From: JANQPX01 sp041398025
GTDB taxonomy: Bacteria > Pseudomonadota > Alphaproteobacteria > Geminicoccales > Geminicoccaceae
Direction: 5' to 3'
Length of the DNA stretch: 64,000 nt
Assembly: GCA_041398025.1 (NCBI GenBank)
Contig: JAWKVM010000001.1
Location: 186,001 to 250,000, forward strand
Shown here: positions 38,865 through 48,130 of the stretch, piece by piece
How the letters are laid out: each line of letters opens with the position of its first letter
Numbering within the stretch: the stretch's first letter is position 1
Program-made: the position numbers and the translations under genes
The notes under the pieces: generated by a model
Databases searched by the model: none
What the model was told of the DNA's origin: nothing
Seen by the model: the letters and a program-made list of their open reading frames with translations, nothing else

Positions 38865-39613
38865 CGTGTCTCCTGGCCGTGGCTTCGGGAAAGGGCGGGG
38901 TTGGCAAGACATGGTTCGCGATCAGCCTCGGACATGCTCTGGCGCGGATGAACAGGCGCGTCCTTTTGGTGGACTGTGACGTGGGCCTGGCGAATGTCGA
39001 TGTGCAACTGGGTCTAAACCCCGCGGCCAGCCTGCATCACGTCTTCGCTGGCAACATCCCGATTTCCCGGGCTGTCCAGGCGGCGGGGTCTCTCGGTTTC
39101 GATGTCCTGCCGGGACGTTCAAGTGCAGGATATCTAAGCGGCCTGGATTCACCAATGGCCACCCTGATTGAGAACGAGTTGCCTCGCCTCGGCGACAACT
39201 ACGATACCGTCATCCTGGACCTGCCGTCAGGCGTCGAGCCCGGCGTTCGTCGCCTGATGAGTTTTGCCGACGATCAGATCATCGTGACGACGGGAGAGCC
39301 GACTGCACTGACCGATGCCTATGCCCTGATGAAAGCGACCCGGCGAAGCGGGGCCAATCGGTTGCCGCATCTCGTCTGCAATTTTGCCGACCATACGGAG
39401 GCTGGTCGGCAGACGCTCGATGGGCTCATACGCGTCTGCGAGCGCTTCCTGTCGATACGACCGTCGACACTCGGTGTGATTCGAAGGGATGCACGCGTGG
39501 CCGAAGCGGTCAGCCGTCAACAGGCACTGCTGGAGTGTTATCCCGGGAGCGACGCCGCGCGTGATGTAATGGCGACGGCTCAGGCCTTTCTCGCATCGAT
39601 GGATCGACGATGA
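38861..39613 (+). CDS. flhG: FlhG/MinD-like ATPase
   Basis: ParA/MinD-family ATPase that acts with FlhF to control flagellar number. The 250 residues contain the deviant Walker A GKGGVGKT (10-17), the DCDVGLANVDVQLGL segment and DLPSGVEPGVR as the Walker B region. The start at 38861 overlaps the flhF stop (ATGA) and has GAGGAG upstream; the longer frame from 38852 lacks a better site. The stop overlaps the start of the next gene, so flhF, flhG and the FliK-like gene are probably translated together. Confidence 0.9.
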   Translation: MTCLLAVASGKGGVGKTWFAISLGHALARMNRRVLLVDCDVGLANVDVQLGLNPAASLHHVFAGNIPISRAVQAAGSLGFDVLPGRSSAGYLSGLDSPMATLIENELPRLGDNYDTVILDLPSGVEPGVRRLMSFADDQIIVTTGEPTALTDAYALMKATRRSGANRLPHLVCNFADHTEAGRQTLDGLIRVCERFLSIRPSTLGVIRRDARVAEAVSRQQALLECYPGSDAARDVMATAQAFLASMDRR

Positions 39614-41502
39614 TCGCGATCGGCGGGCAATGGCAGGCACGCGTCGCTGCGGCCTCATCCTTGTTGCCGAAACTGGCGGCTGGAGAGACGGTCAAGGCGC
39701 ATGTGCTGAGCCAAAACCGCCATGGGATCGAGGTGCGGATCGGAACCGACAGCTTCCAGCTCGATATCCCGTCGAGATTCGCTGACGCAAAAATATTGAC
39801 CCTGCACGGGGCAGGGCTGTCATCGACGTCAGGGCAACGGGTGACCGTTGTCGAGAAGGATGGGCAGCCGCTGCCGAAAGCGATTTCGGCAGATCTCACC
39901 ATCAAACCGCAGTCATCGCCATCAGCCGCAAGCACCATCGTCCAGAGGAGTGAGATCGAGGTCCGTGCCCAACCTCTGAGCTCCGAGGGCCAGGCCTTGG
40001 GGGGGAGCGTCACGCTCCGTCTTCAAGTTTCGGTCATGGACAAGCCGTCCGGGACGGTGGCGCCGCCGCCACCTACTCCAGCCGAGACGAAGCCTTCGCA
40101 ACCGAGCGACGTCCATCTGCAGATACCTGCAAGCACGCATCGACTGGCTGCTTCCGAAACGGGAGTGTCGACACTTCCACGGACGTCTGATTTTGCAACA
40201 CAGGGGCTTGGACCGAACGAAAATGAGCGCGACCTGACGACCCCGGGTGGGAACGACACGAAGGTCCCTGGATTGCGTGCGGCCGTCCAGGGTCAAGTGC
40301 CGCCCAATGCTGTGGTAGCCGGCTCGGGTGGCGAAGGACGGCATGTGGTTCGCGAAGGAGCAGCACGAGATGGCCGATCCCAAACAACGACCCCCGCAGG
40401 ACTATCGGGCGGGCTCGATGGCTCAACGACCGCCATCAGAAATGCCGTCGGTAAACCGGTGACGCCGGGCGCCAGCGTTCTTCAAGCTCAGCAGATGATC
40501 ACGTCGGCCGATGGCGAGATGGTCTCGACAAAGGGTGCTGCCTCGCCAGTTGCTTCGATCTATCGACCTCCGGCAATTCCCGCACCCGCTCTTGCCCGGG
40601 GCTCTGTCCCGCAGACATCGATACCGTCCGACATGCAGATGAGCGTGGAATTCAGAAGTAAGATGACGGCCACGGTCATCGACCACGGCCAGGGCGGAAA
40701 GCCCATCCTGGAAGCGGAAGGCCAGCGCCTGAGGATCGAGCAGGCGGTCGACCTGCCGCTTGGGACGATCCTGCAAGCGACGGTCATCCCGAATGGATCG
40801 GTCAGCGCATCCCCGATCGACCCGGATGTGCAGGAAGATCCGGCAACATTGCTCAACAAGTTGGTCGAACTGCTCGACGATATCGACCGGGCCGGCAGAC
40901 AGGCTGCCGAGCAGGACAGGTCCGGTCTCACCAAGCAGCTTCCCCAGCCGGACAAACATCTTGCCGCTCGCTTTCTCGGGCTTCTGACCAGCGCGGGCCA
41001 GCATCAGTCTGAGAGACCTCTGCAGGCCTCGGCTGCTCAGAATGAGGTATCGGCGGCGCAAAAGGACCAGATTCAAGCACTGGTGCGCGAGCTTGGCAGC
41101 TCGGCATCCGAGCCCCTTACGGATGGATGGAAGAGCCTCACGCTTCCCTTGGGGCTGGATCAGAGTCAGGCCGTCGCGCTCTACTTTCGAGAACAGACCC
41201 TCGATCCCGACGGTGAAAGCACGGGCGAGGAAGGCGGGCGGAACGAGACGCAGAGAGCCGTGTTCGATGTCTCCTTCAGCCGTCTCGGTCGATGTCAAAT
41301 CGACGCCCTTTGCCAGGAACGACGTTTCGATCTTCTGATTCGCAGCGAGAGTACGCTCCCCGGGGACGATCAAGACACGATCACGACTCTCTTTGCTTCA
41401 TCCTGTGAGATTTCCGGCATGCATGGCGAGATCGCTTTCAAGGTCGGGAGTTTTTTCGAGGCTGCGCGCTCGCCCGTTGCCACCCAGGATTTCAGGACGT
41501 GA
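39610..41502 (+). CDS. Second FliK-like protein
   Basis: A 630-residue protein whose plan is that of FliK: a long, Ser/Pro/Gln-rich disordered part (about 90-330) and a conserved C-terminal domain (about 500-620) with FDVSFSRLGRCQIDALCQER and FDLLIRSEST. This is a Flg_hook-like strand pattern but clearly divergent from the fliK at 25755. The first 80 residues form a compact folded start not seen in classical FliK. The ATG overlaps the flhG stop by four bases. It could be a second length-control protein, a FliK paralog for another appendage or a chaperone-like accessory; the sequence does not decide. Confidence 0.6.
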   Translation: MIAIGGQWQARVAAASSLLPKLAAGETVKAHVLSQNRHGIEVRIGTDSFQLDIPSRFADAKILTLHGAGLSSTSGQRVTVVEKDGQPLPKAISADLTIKPQSSPSAASTIVQRSEIEVRAQPLSSEGQALGGSVTLRLQVSVMDKPSGTVAPPPPTPAETKPSQPSDVHLQIPASTHRLAASETGVSTLPRTSDFATQGLGPNENERDLTTPGGNDTKVPGLRAAVQGQVPPNAVVAGSGGEGRHVVREGAARDGRSQTTTPAGLSGGLDGSTTAIRNAVGKPVTPGASVLQAQQMITSADGEMVSTKGAASPVASIYRPPAIPAPALARGSVPQTSIPSDMQMSVEFRSKMTATVIDHGQGGKPILEAEGQRLRIEQAVDLPLGTILQATVIPNGSVSASPIDPDVQEDPATLLNKLVELLDDIDRAGRQAAEQDRSGLTKQLPQPDKHLAARFLGLLTSAGQHQSERPLQASAAQNEVSAAQKDQIQALVRELGSSASEPLTDGWKSLTLPLGLDQSQAVALYFREQTLDPDGESTGEEGGRNETQRAVFDVSFSRLGRCQIDALCQERRFDLLIRSESTLPGDDQDTITTLFASSCEISGMHGEIAFKVGSFFEAARSPVATQDFRT

Positions 41503-41718
41503 AGGGCGTTGTCTATAGAAGATCCGTGCGGCCCTCCCGACATGAGCAGGCGGGACTGAGTCGATCGAGGTCCGCCGGAACACGGGGCCAGCGAGGGCCA
41601 GGGGAGGGGAGGTGATCTCAGCGTCGTCGAGCTGATCGCTGCAGCGTGACCTTGATTTGAGCGCCAGATCACGCATGCTGCACGCGATGGGGCGACAAGA
41701 CACCGAGTGGGGCGGAGC

Positions 41719-42474
41719 ATGTCACTGAAGCTATTTGATCTGTCGGGCAAGCGCGCTCTGGTCACGGGATCCTCCCAGGGCATCGGCCTCAGCCTGGCGG
41801 AGGGGCTGGCGATGGCGGGGGCTTCCGTGGTGCTGAATGGGCGTTCGGCCGACAAGGTCGAAGCCGCGGTCGCCACCATCGACGGTGCTGCGGGCTATGC
41901 CTTCGACATCACCGACAGCCAGTCGGTCGCGGACAGCATCGCAGCGATCGAGCGCGACCTCGGTCCCATCGACATTCTGGTCAACAATGCCGGCATCCAG
42001 CGGCGGCGGCCGCTCGAGGATTTTCCGCTCGATGATTGGCGGGAGCTGATGCGTATCAATGTCGAGGGCATGTTCATCGTCAGCCAAGCGGTGGCACGTG
42101 CGATGATTCCCCGCGGCCGGGGCAGGATCATCAATATCGCCAGCCTGCAAAGCGAGGCCGCCCGCTATTCGATCGCGCCCTATACCGCGTCCAAGGGCGC
42201 CGTGAAGAATCTGACGAAAGGCATGTGCACGGATTGGGCGCGGCACGGCCTTCAAGTCAACGCCATCGGACCCGGCTATTTCGAAACGCCGTTGAATCAG
42301 GCGCTGATCGACGATCCGGAATTCGATGCCTGGCTGAGGCAGCGGACGCCGGCCGGGCGCTGGGGCAAGGTCGAGGAGCTGCGCGGCGCGTGCATCTTTC
42401 TTGCCTCGGATGCCTCCAGCTTCGTGAACGGCCAGATTCTCTATGTCGACGGCGGCGTGCTCGCGACGCTGTAG
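41719..42474 (+). CDS. SDR dehydrogenase, gluconate 5-dehydrogenase-like
   Basis: A 251-residue classical short-chain dehydrogenase. The NAD(P) loop GSSQGIGLSLAE near the N terminus, the NNAG motif, the catalytic Ser in IASLQSEA and the YTASKGAVK pair (Tyr and Lys) are all present. The C-terminal LFVDGG-like end here reads YVDGGVLAT. It is closest to the Idno/gluconate 5-dehydrogenase and KduD group, oxidoreductases of sugar acids. The ATG at 41719 follows GGCGGAG. It converges with the glycosyltransferase gene, 14 bases apart, and shows no link to the flagellar genes before it. Confidence 0.88.
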   Translation: MSLKLFDLSGKRALVTGSSQGIGLSLAEGLAMAGASVVLNGRSADKVEAAVATIDGAAGYAFDITDSQSVADSIAAIERDLGPIDILVNNAGIQRRRPLEDFPLDDWRELMRINVEGMFIVSQAVARAMIPRGRGRIINIASLQSEAARYSIAPYTASKGAVKNLTKGMCTDWARHGLQVNAIGPGYFETPLNQALIDDPEFDAWLRQRTPAGRWGKVEELRGACIFLASDASSFVNGQILYVDGGVLATL

Positions 42475-42488
42475 GGCTTGTTTGGCGC

Positions 42489-43862
42489 TCAGGAGCAGAA
42501 GCGGTCGACCGCATCGAGCAGGGCCTGGACCTGAGCCGTCACGCTGAAGTCCTGGCGCGCTCTCGCCGCAGCCGTCGGCCCCTTCGTCGCTTTCCATTTC
42601 TCGGCGATTGCCGTCTGAATGGCCTCGGCAAGTGTTTCGGCCAAGCTGTCGATATCGTCGGCTTCCGCAACCAGCATGCCCACATCCGGCGTCACGAAAT
42701 CGCGGGGGCCGCCGGAATTCGCGCCGATGACCGGTGTGCCGCAGGCCATGCATTCGACGAAGACGAGACCGAAAGGCTCATTTTTCGAGGGAAAGCAGCC
42801 GACATCCGCCGCACTGAACAGAATTGCCAGCTCGGCCTGGCCGCGGGGGCCGAGGAAATAGGTGTTGGTGAGGCCGAGCTTGTCCAAAGCGAGCGTCTGC
42901 ATCGCGACCTGCGCCTCATGGGGGCCGGAGCCGACGATCAGGGTCGCAATGCCCGGCTCCTGACGTTCGTAGATCGAGGCTGCATGCAGGAGGGCATCCA
43001 GACGTTTCCAGTCGGCGAATTTGCCGCAAAAGATCACGATTGCCTGAATGTCGCCGTCGATGCGCCGCGCAGGATGGGGGCTGCCCTCGAAGGGCTGGGT
43101 TTCGAAGTCCTTCAGGCTTTCGAGCCGCTCGGCGAGCGTGCCGCCGCTTCCCGAAGGACGAAAAATGCTCTGATTGTAGCCATTGGGAGACAGCACGACG
43201 CGTTCACGCGGAAAGGATGGGAAGATGTCGACCAGCGCGTCGATCTGCTGTGTCGAGATCGCGGCGGCAAGGTCGACACCGCCGGCGGGATCGCCATAGG
43301 CGAAGATGCGCTCGTTCTCGATCATCGGCAAAAAGCGGAGCGGAAATTCGTCGGGCCGATCGGCGCGGCGCTCATTGGCGTACATCTTGAGCGCCGTGCC
43401 ATGGGCGAAGCACAAAAGCGGCATGCCGGGCCGCCCTTCCGCCACTCTTGCCCGAATGACATCGCGCATGACCACCGGATTGAGAAAGGTATGATGCGCG
43501 ATGGCGAGCCCGAAGCTTTCGCCGGTTCGCTCCTCGATCGCGGCCATCCAGGCCGTCACCTCCGCGGTCAGGCGGGCGCGATAGGCCTGGACCTCCGCGT
43601 CGCTCATGCCGTGCCAGCGATAGCTGCTCACGGGCGAGATCGATTCGCAGATCGGAATGTCGTGGTCCAGCGCGAACACCCGGACGTCGTCTTCCTCGAA
43701 GCGCTGGGTTCGCGAGGGGTACATCGAGTAGCTCTTGGTGTCGGGCAGGCTGTTATAGGCGTGATGATGCGCCTCATGCAGGATGCCGGAGCCGGGTGCG
43801 AACTCGCCGCCGCGCTGCCAGTTGTTGGTGCCCAGTTGAAAAATCAGCCTTTGCCCTGCCAT
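42489..43862 (-). CDS. GT4-family glycosyltransferase
   Basis: A 457-residue GT-B glycosyltransferase. The C-terminal half is the Glycos_transf_1 domain with IFCGKFADWKRLDALLHAA, the GSGPHEAQV segment and the catalytic E-x7-E motif in NEPFGLVFVECMACGTPVIG. The N-terminal half has the pattern of sucrose/trehalose or colanic-acid type GT4 enzymes (GTNNWQRGGEFAPGSGILHEAHHH). Donor and acceptor sugars are not known. The ATG at 43862 has GGAG 9 bases upstream; a longer frame reaches 43934. It is convergent with the SDR gene and divergent from the M23 peptidase gene. Confidence 0.88.
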   Translation of the reverse strand: MAGQRLIFQLGTNNWQRGGEFAPGSGILHEAHHHAYNSLPDTKSYSMYPSRTQRFEEDDVRVFALDHDIPICESISPVSSYRWHGMSDAEVQAYRARLTAEVTAWMAAIEERTGESFGLAIAHHTFLNPVVMRDVIRARVAEGRPGMPLLCFAHGTALKMYANERRADRPDEFPLRFLPMIENERIFAYGDPAGGVDLAAAISTQQIDALVDIFPSFPRERVVLSPNGYNQSIFRPSGSGGTLAERLESLKDFETQPFEGSPHPARRIDGDIQAIVIFCGKFADWKRLDALLHAASIYERQEPGIATLIVGSGPHEAQVAMQTLALDKLGLTNTYFLGPRGQAELAILFSAADVGCFPSKNEPFGLVFVECMACGTPVIGANSGGPRDFVTPDVGMLVAEADDIDSLAETLAEAIQTAIAEKWKATKGPTAAARARQDFSVTAQVQALLDAVDRFCS

Positions 43863-44269
43863 GACGTCCAGCTCCCGCGTCCATGATGCGCTTGTTTGGA
43901 GCCGCTGTTTAGCGGCAGCAGCAGAGTGGTTCAAGACGAACCGAAGTCCTGGTGAACACGTCGGCTTCGCGCTGCCGATCGTCGATCATCGAGAGCCGAT
44001 CGAGCGTCAACTAACGGTAGTAATATCAAGACGAAACATCTCCAGGTAAAACCCAAATTCCTGCGCGATGCCGCAGAATCGTGTGGAGAAGTGCCTTTTT
44101 TTGAGGCTGAGGCTGCAAAAGCACCTTGCCCGACGACGGCTTCCTTCACATAATCCGCGCCGTAATTTCTGCTCCGACCAGAGGCAAAAACGCCCAGGAG
44201 CCATCGAGCGCCACGCCTGTCCCAGGTATTGGGAGCTTGTCTGGAACGGGACATAGGTGGGGTCTGAGA
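43863..44269. other. Intergenic region between glycosyltransferase and M23 peptidase genes
   Basis: About 400 bases with no convincing gene; several short frames overlap without a ribosome site. It contains an AT-richer stretch (44005-44110), and a GGCAAAAACGCC string at 44183-44194 that resembles, but does not match, the flagellar 16-mer core. No terminator or known RNA is seen. Confidence 0.4.
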
Positions 44270-45559
44270 ATGAAGGCTGTGATGACGCTGTGGCGTCAGC
44301 TAGGTGATCGCGTGATGAAGACCGGTCCGGCCCGCTGGTGTCGGTCCTATCGATGGACGCTGGCCGGAGCGCTGGCGCTCTTCGTCCTGTGCGCGTGGGG
44401 CACGGTCACCAATGTCGCGTACATCAAGGCCCAGGGAATCTGGACGCAGACGGTCGACGACATCAAGCATATCGAGCTCACCTATACGCGCATGCTGGCG
44501 GACGCCAGGCAGTCCCAGGTCGCTTTCCTCGATGAGATCAAGAACTTCGAAAACACCGGGGACCAGCAGCGCGGCGCGATCCAGGCCATGCGCACGCTCC
44601 GGCACACGCTGATCAAGCAGCTCGAACGCCAGGAACAGCAGCTCAAGCAGATCGAGACGCAGCGTGAAGCCGCCAATCGGCTGATCTCGACCTTCGAAGC
44701 GTCGATTTCCGAGACGGAGAGCCTCCTGGCGAGCGCGGTTTCGGAGAAGCTCGACCTGAAGGAGCGCCTGGATTCCGCCGAATCGCAGCTTGCCGAGATC
44801 AGCCAGCAGCGTGACGCCGGCGAGCGGGTCGAGATGGGCCTGCGCTGGCGGCTGACCAAGCTCGAGAGCGAATTGCAGGAGAGGCAGAACGAGGGGGCGC
44901 AGGTCTGGCTGAAGGACTGGGCGCTCGGCCGGGCGGAAGCGCTCGAGGACCTGTTCTCGCAGACTGGCATGGATCTCAATCTTCTGATCGCGCGTGCCGG
45001 TGAGCTCGAGCTCGGTCAGGGTGGACCGTTCCAGCTCGCGGGCGCCGAAGCCGGCGATCCCCAGGCCACCGACGAAATCACCACGGGCATTCAGCGCTTG
45101 GTCGCGCTGCAGACGCTTGCGCGCTCGCTGCCGCTTGGCGCGCCGCTGGATCACTACAATCTCACCAGCTCCTTCGGCAAGCGCAGTGACCCGATCACGG
45201 GCGAGCTCGCTTTCCACGGCGGTCTCGACTTCGGTGCTGCGCCAAATTCCAAGATCAGGGCGACGGCGCCCGGCCGCGTCATCCATGCGGGCCCGCTGGG
45301 CCCCTATGGCAACACGGTCGAGATCGACCACGGCATGGGCGTCACCACGCGTTTCGGCCATATGAAGGAAGTGACGGTCAAGGCCGGTCAGGAAGTCGCG
45401 TTTCGCGACGTGATCGGCATCATCGGCAGCACCGGCCGGAGCACCGGGCGTCACCTGCATTACGAGGTTCGGCTCGATGGCGAAGCCTATGATCCCGCGA
45501 AGTTCCTGGATACCGGGCGCAACCTTGTCTGGGCCTTCGGCACGGACCATCAATCCTGA
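44270..45559 (+). CDS. M23-family peptidoglycan endopeptidase with coiled coil
   Basis: A 429-residue envelope protein: one transmembrane anchor (about 25-50), a long coiled coil (about 60-215, rich in Glu, Gln and Leu) and a C-terminal M23 LytM domain (about 300-410). Zinc ligands are seen in HGGLDFGAAPN and HLHYEVRLDG. Catalytically intact M23 enzymes cut peptide crosslinks; the coiled coil places this one with EnvC/NlpD/mepM-type division or growth enzymes. The start is probably the ATG at 44270; the frame extends to 44126 but reads as low-complexity sequence. It is divergent from the glycosyltransferase gene and followed 205 bases later by the ArsR gene. Confidence 0.88.
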   Translation: MKAVMTLWRQLGDRVMKTGPARWCRSYRWTLAGALALFVLCAWGTVTNVAYIKAQGIWTQTVDDIKHIELTYTRMLADARQSQVAFLDEIKNFENTGDQQRGAIQAMRTLRHTLIKQLERQEQQLKQIETQREAANRLISTFEASISETESLLASAVSEKLDLKERLDSAESQLAEISQQRDAGERVEMGLRWRLTKLESELQERQNEGAQVWLKDWALGRAEALEDLFSQTGMDLNLLIARAGELELGQGGPFQLAGAEAGDPQATDEITTGIQRLVALQTLARSLPLGAPLDHYNLTSSFGKRSDPITGELAFHGGLDFGAAPNSKIRATAPGRVIHAGPLGPYGNTVEIDHGMGVTTRFGHMKEVTVKAGQEVAFRDVIGIIGSTGRSTGRHLHYEVRLDGEAYDPAKFLDTGRNLVWAFGTDHQS

Positions 45560-45764
45560 GTTTGACGATGGTCGCTCGGTTGCACCAACCGTAGCATTGA
45601 AGCAACAGTCGGCGCTCAGCACACCCCTGACCAAAGTTCCACACTGGAAAGGCTGTGACGCTCGGACTATGTGTTTTTCAGCTGGTCAATTCGCTTCACG
45701 ATCGAATGAGGGCAGTTGATCACGATAATCCCGCTGGGCTTACCCAACGATCTGGGGATGGGGA

Positions 45765-46139
45765 ATGAACTCGCGAGAGTTGCAGCCTCTGGCAAGAGAG
45801 GCATCGGGCCTACTGAGAACCCTTGGAAACGAGCATCGCCTGCTCATCCTCTGCACGTTGCTCGAAGGGGAACGCTCGGTGGGCGATCTGGTCGACAAGA
45901 TCGGCCTCAGCCAATCCGCCCTTTCTCAGCATCTTGCGCGATTGCGCCGCGATGGTCTGGTGCGCACGCGGCGGTCCTCGCAGACGATCTATTATCGTGT
46001 CGCCGGCGCTGAAGCGCCTGCCGTGCTCGCAACCCTGCACAGTCTTTACTGCACGGATGCCGGCGCTGCCGTCACCGACTTCGAAAAGCCCCTGACGCTC
46101 GCCGAAGCACCGGAGGAGCTGCAGCGCCCTGCGGCCTGA
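45765..46139 (+). CDS. ArsR-type regulator of the SqrR/BigR persulfide-sensor type
   Basis: A 124-residue winged helix-turn-helix repressor. The recognition helix reads SQSALSQHLARLRRDGLV. Cys30 (LLILC) and Cys96 (HSLYC) are 66 residues apart, the same spacing as the two sensing cysteines of SqrR (Cys41/Cys107) and BigR, which form sulfur bridges when reactive sulfur species appear. There are no other metal-binding sites. The start ATG follows a GGGGATGGGGA. It converges with the SoeC-like gene of a probable sulfite-oxidising system, which is its likely target; a TauE/SafE gene lies further on. Confidence 0.85.
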   Translation: MNSRELQPLAREASGLLRTLGNEHRLLILCTLLEGERSVGDLVDKIGLSQSALSQHLARLRRDGLVRTRRSSQTIYYRVAGAEAPAVLATLHSLYCTDAGAAVTDFEKPLTLAEAPEELQRPAA

Positions 46140-46268
46140 CGCGGTCTCTTTCCGGTTTTTTTGTCTACAGTGAAGTGTCCCGCTCGTTCACCCTTCCGAT
46201 GGCGAAGGATCCGTCGCGCGCCCATTCGCTCCTATGGCGAACCTGACGAAACTTGGACAGGCCTGACC

Positions 46269-47381
46269 CTAGGGCCTGGCTTCTCGGTGCGCAGGAGCCT
46301 GACCACTGGCATCGACTGACGGTCGGCGACGGGCAGGAGATGTCTGCCGCCGTCTGGATGGTGCAGGTGGCGCCTTCGCTGCCGAACCCTTGTCGCTTGC
46401 CACGCTCTCAGCAACCTGCCGTCCGGCAGCCTGCCGGTGTCCGCCATAGTAGAGCATGGCGGTGTGTTCTGCCTCCGCAAAGAAAAGCCAGCGTTCGAGC
46501 AGGACGCCGGCCATTCCCGAGATGAGCGCGATGACGGCGAGCAGGCTTGCCATGAGCCAGGGAAGCTGCATCGACAGAACCAGAGTCAGAACGAGCGGAA
46601 CGGCGAGTCCGAAAAACACGCTCAGCAATCTGAGCATACGCGCATGCTTCCGCCCGATCTGAAAGCCCATTTCGTCCAGAAGATAATTGGTCTGGGTATG
46701 GGGCGGGTCGAGCATGCGCACCAGGCCGGAGGTGCCGAGCCCGATGGCACTGGCCACGGTCGGGGCGTCCGACTGCTCGGCCGACAGCTTTCGCCAGTAG
46801 AGGAACTTCAAAAGAAACGCACCGGCGATCGCGGCGAGAGTCAGCAGGCTGAGCACGAGATGCGGCAGGCCAAACAGGATCACGAGAACCTGGACTGCGA
46901 GCAGGCCGGTCATCAGGGCGAAGGCCAGGTAGATCGGCGCGGTCAGCGGCTGATGCCAGGCGCGAATCGGCGGCAGGGACGCGTAGATCATGCCGGTGCA
47001 GTAGACGGTGCCGACAGCGCCTGCGGCCGCGGCGAGCGCCATCAGGCCGAACAGGCCGGCAACCGTCTCGCCGATCACCCAGCCTGCGGTCAGCAGCAAA
47101 GCGGGGACGAAGGTCGCCACCGCGAACACGCCTTCGCGCGACAGCCAGGAGCTCCGCCACTGGCTGAGCGCACGCCAGGCGCGTTCGGGATGGCCGAGAT
47201 GATAGGTCGAAGCGATCAGGCCGGCGCCGATCGAGGCGAGCGCCAGCAGAAGACCGGCCAGGCCGAGCCAGCGCTCGGTCGGGATCAGACCGACCAGCGC
47301 TCCCAGCGCCAGCACGAACAGCATGCCGTAGCCGAGGCCGGACGCGGTGGTGAAGCCGATGATCGAGGGAGCTGGCTTCAT
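46269..47381 (-). CDS. soeC: DmsC/NrfD-type membrane anchor (SoeC-like)
   Basis: A 370-residue membrane protein with about eight or nine hydrophobic helices and a basic, disordered C-terminal tail (about 320-370). It belongs to the DmsC anchor family of molybdoenzymes, which holds the enzyme on the membrane and exchanges electrons with quinones. The start overlaps the stop of the ferredoxin gene (ATGA), so soeA, soeB and soeC are read as one operon on this strand. The order catalytic-ferredoxin-anchor and the cytosolic nature of the catalytic subunit fit SoeABC sulfite dehydrogenase, though a DmsABC or related enzyme cannot be excluded. Confidence 0.8.
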   Translation of the reverse strand: MKPAPSIIGFTTASGLGYGMLFVLALGALVGLIPTERWLGLAGLLLALASIGAGLIASTYHLGHPERAWRALSQWRSSWLSREGVFAVATFVPALLLTAGWVIGETVAGLFGLMALAAAAGAVGTVYCTGMIYASLPPIRAWHQPLTAPIYLAFALMTGLLAVQVLVILFGLPHLVLSLLTLAAIAGAFLLKFLYWRKLSAEQSDAPTVASAIGLGTSGLVRMLDPPHTQTNYLLDEMGFQIGRKHARMLRLLSVFFGLAVPLVLTLVLSMQLPWLMASLLAVIALISGMAGVLLERWLFFAEAEHTAMLYYGGHRQAAGRQVAESVASDKGSAAKAPPAPSRRRQTSPARRRPSVDASGQAPAHREARP

Positions 47382-48130
47382 GACGGACTTTTGGCGAGGT
47401 CCGTGAGCACCCGATCCAGCCAGCCCAGAAAGCCGCCCTCGGCTTTCGGCGTCAGGGCGGCGGGTGCACCGATGGTCGCGTCGATCGCGTTCGCCGATCG
47501 GGGCGGGAGATATTTGTTGGTCGGCCGGTAGCCCATCTCGGGCATGAGGTCATAGCCTTCGCGGCTTGTCACCAAACGGGAGACCGCGGAATGCGGATCA
47601 CCGAGATCGCCGAAATGACGTGCGCGCGCAGGGCAGGTGGCGACACAGGCCGGCTCCTGCTCCAGGGGCGAGAGGGTCTCATTGTAGATCCGGTCGATGC
47701 AGAGCGTGCATTTCTTCATCACGCCTTCGGCGCCGTCGAGCTCACGCGCACCATAGGGGCAGGCCCAGGCGCAAAGGCCGCAGCCGATGCATTTGTCCTC
47801 CTCGACCAGGACGATGCCGTCCTCCTCCCGCTTGTAGGAGGCGCCGGTCGGGCAGACGGTGACGCAATGGGCGTTCTCGCAATGCAGGCAGGATTTCGGG
47901 AAATGGACGGTGCGCCCGCTCTCGCCCTCGACTTCGTAGGAATGCACGCGATTGAGCCAGGCACCGCGGGCCGAGGCGCCATAGGGCTCCTGATCGCTCA
48001 GCGGTGCCGGATAGCCGCCGGTGTTCCATTCCTTGCAATTGACCACGCAGGCATGGCAGCCGACGCAGATGTCGAGATCGATCACCAGCCCCAGACGCTT
48101 GGCCGGTGGATCTTTCGGCAGGCTGGTCAT
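47378..48130 (-). CDS. soeB: Four-cluster ferredoxin subunit (SoeB/DmsB-like)
   Basis: A 250-residue electron-transfer subunit with four 4Fe-4S clusters. The Cys motifs are CVGCHACVVNCK, CLHCENAHCVTVCP, CIGCGLCAWACPYG and CTLC...CVATCP. It passes electrons between the molybdopterin subunit and the membrane anchor. There is no signal peptide, so it lies in the cytosol. The frame extends upstream to 48406 inside the catalytic gene, but the ATG at 48130 overlaps that gene's stop by four bases and starts MTSLPKDPPAKRLGLVID, the normal start. Confidence 0.93.
   Translation of the reverse strand: MTSLPKDPPAKRLGLVIDLDICVGCHACVVNCKEWNTGGYPAPLSDQEPYGASARGAWLNRVHSYEVEGESGRTVHFPKSCLHCENAHCVTVCPTGASYKREEDGIVLVEEDKCIGCGLCAWACPYGARELDGAEGVMKKCTLCIDRIYNETLSPLEQEPACVATCPARARHFGDLGDPHSAVSRLVTSREGYDLMPEMGYRPTNKYLPPRSANAIDATIGAPAALTPKAEGGFLGWLDRVLTDLAKSPS

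Noticed and set aside
44180..44196. A third copy of the flagellar 16-mer before the M23 peptidase gene
   Set aside because: Only GGCAAAAA and a shifted GCC match; the spacing of the two half-sites is one base short.
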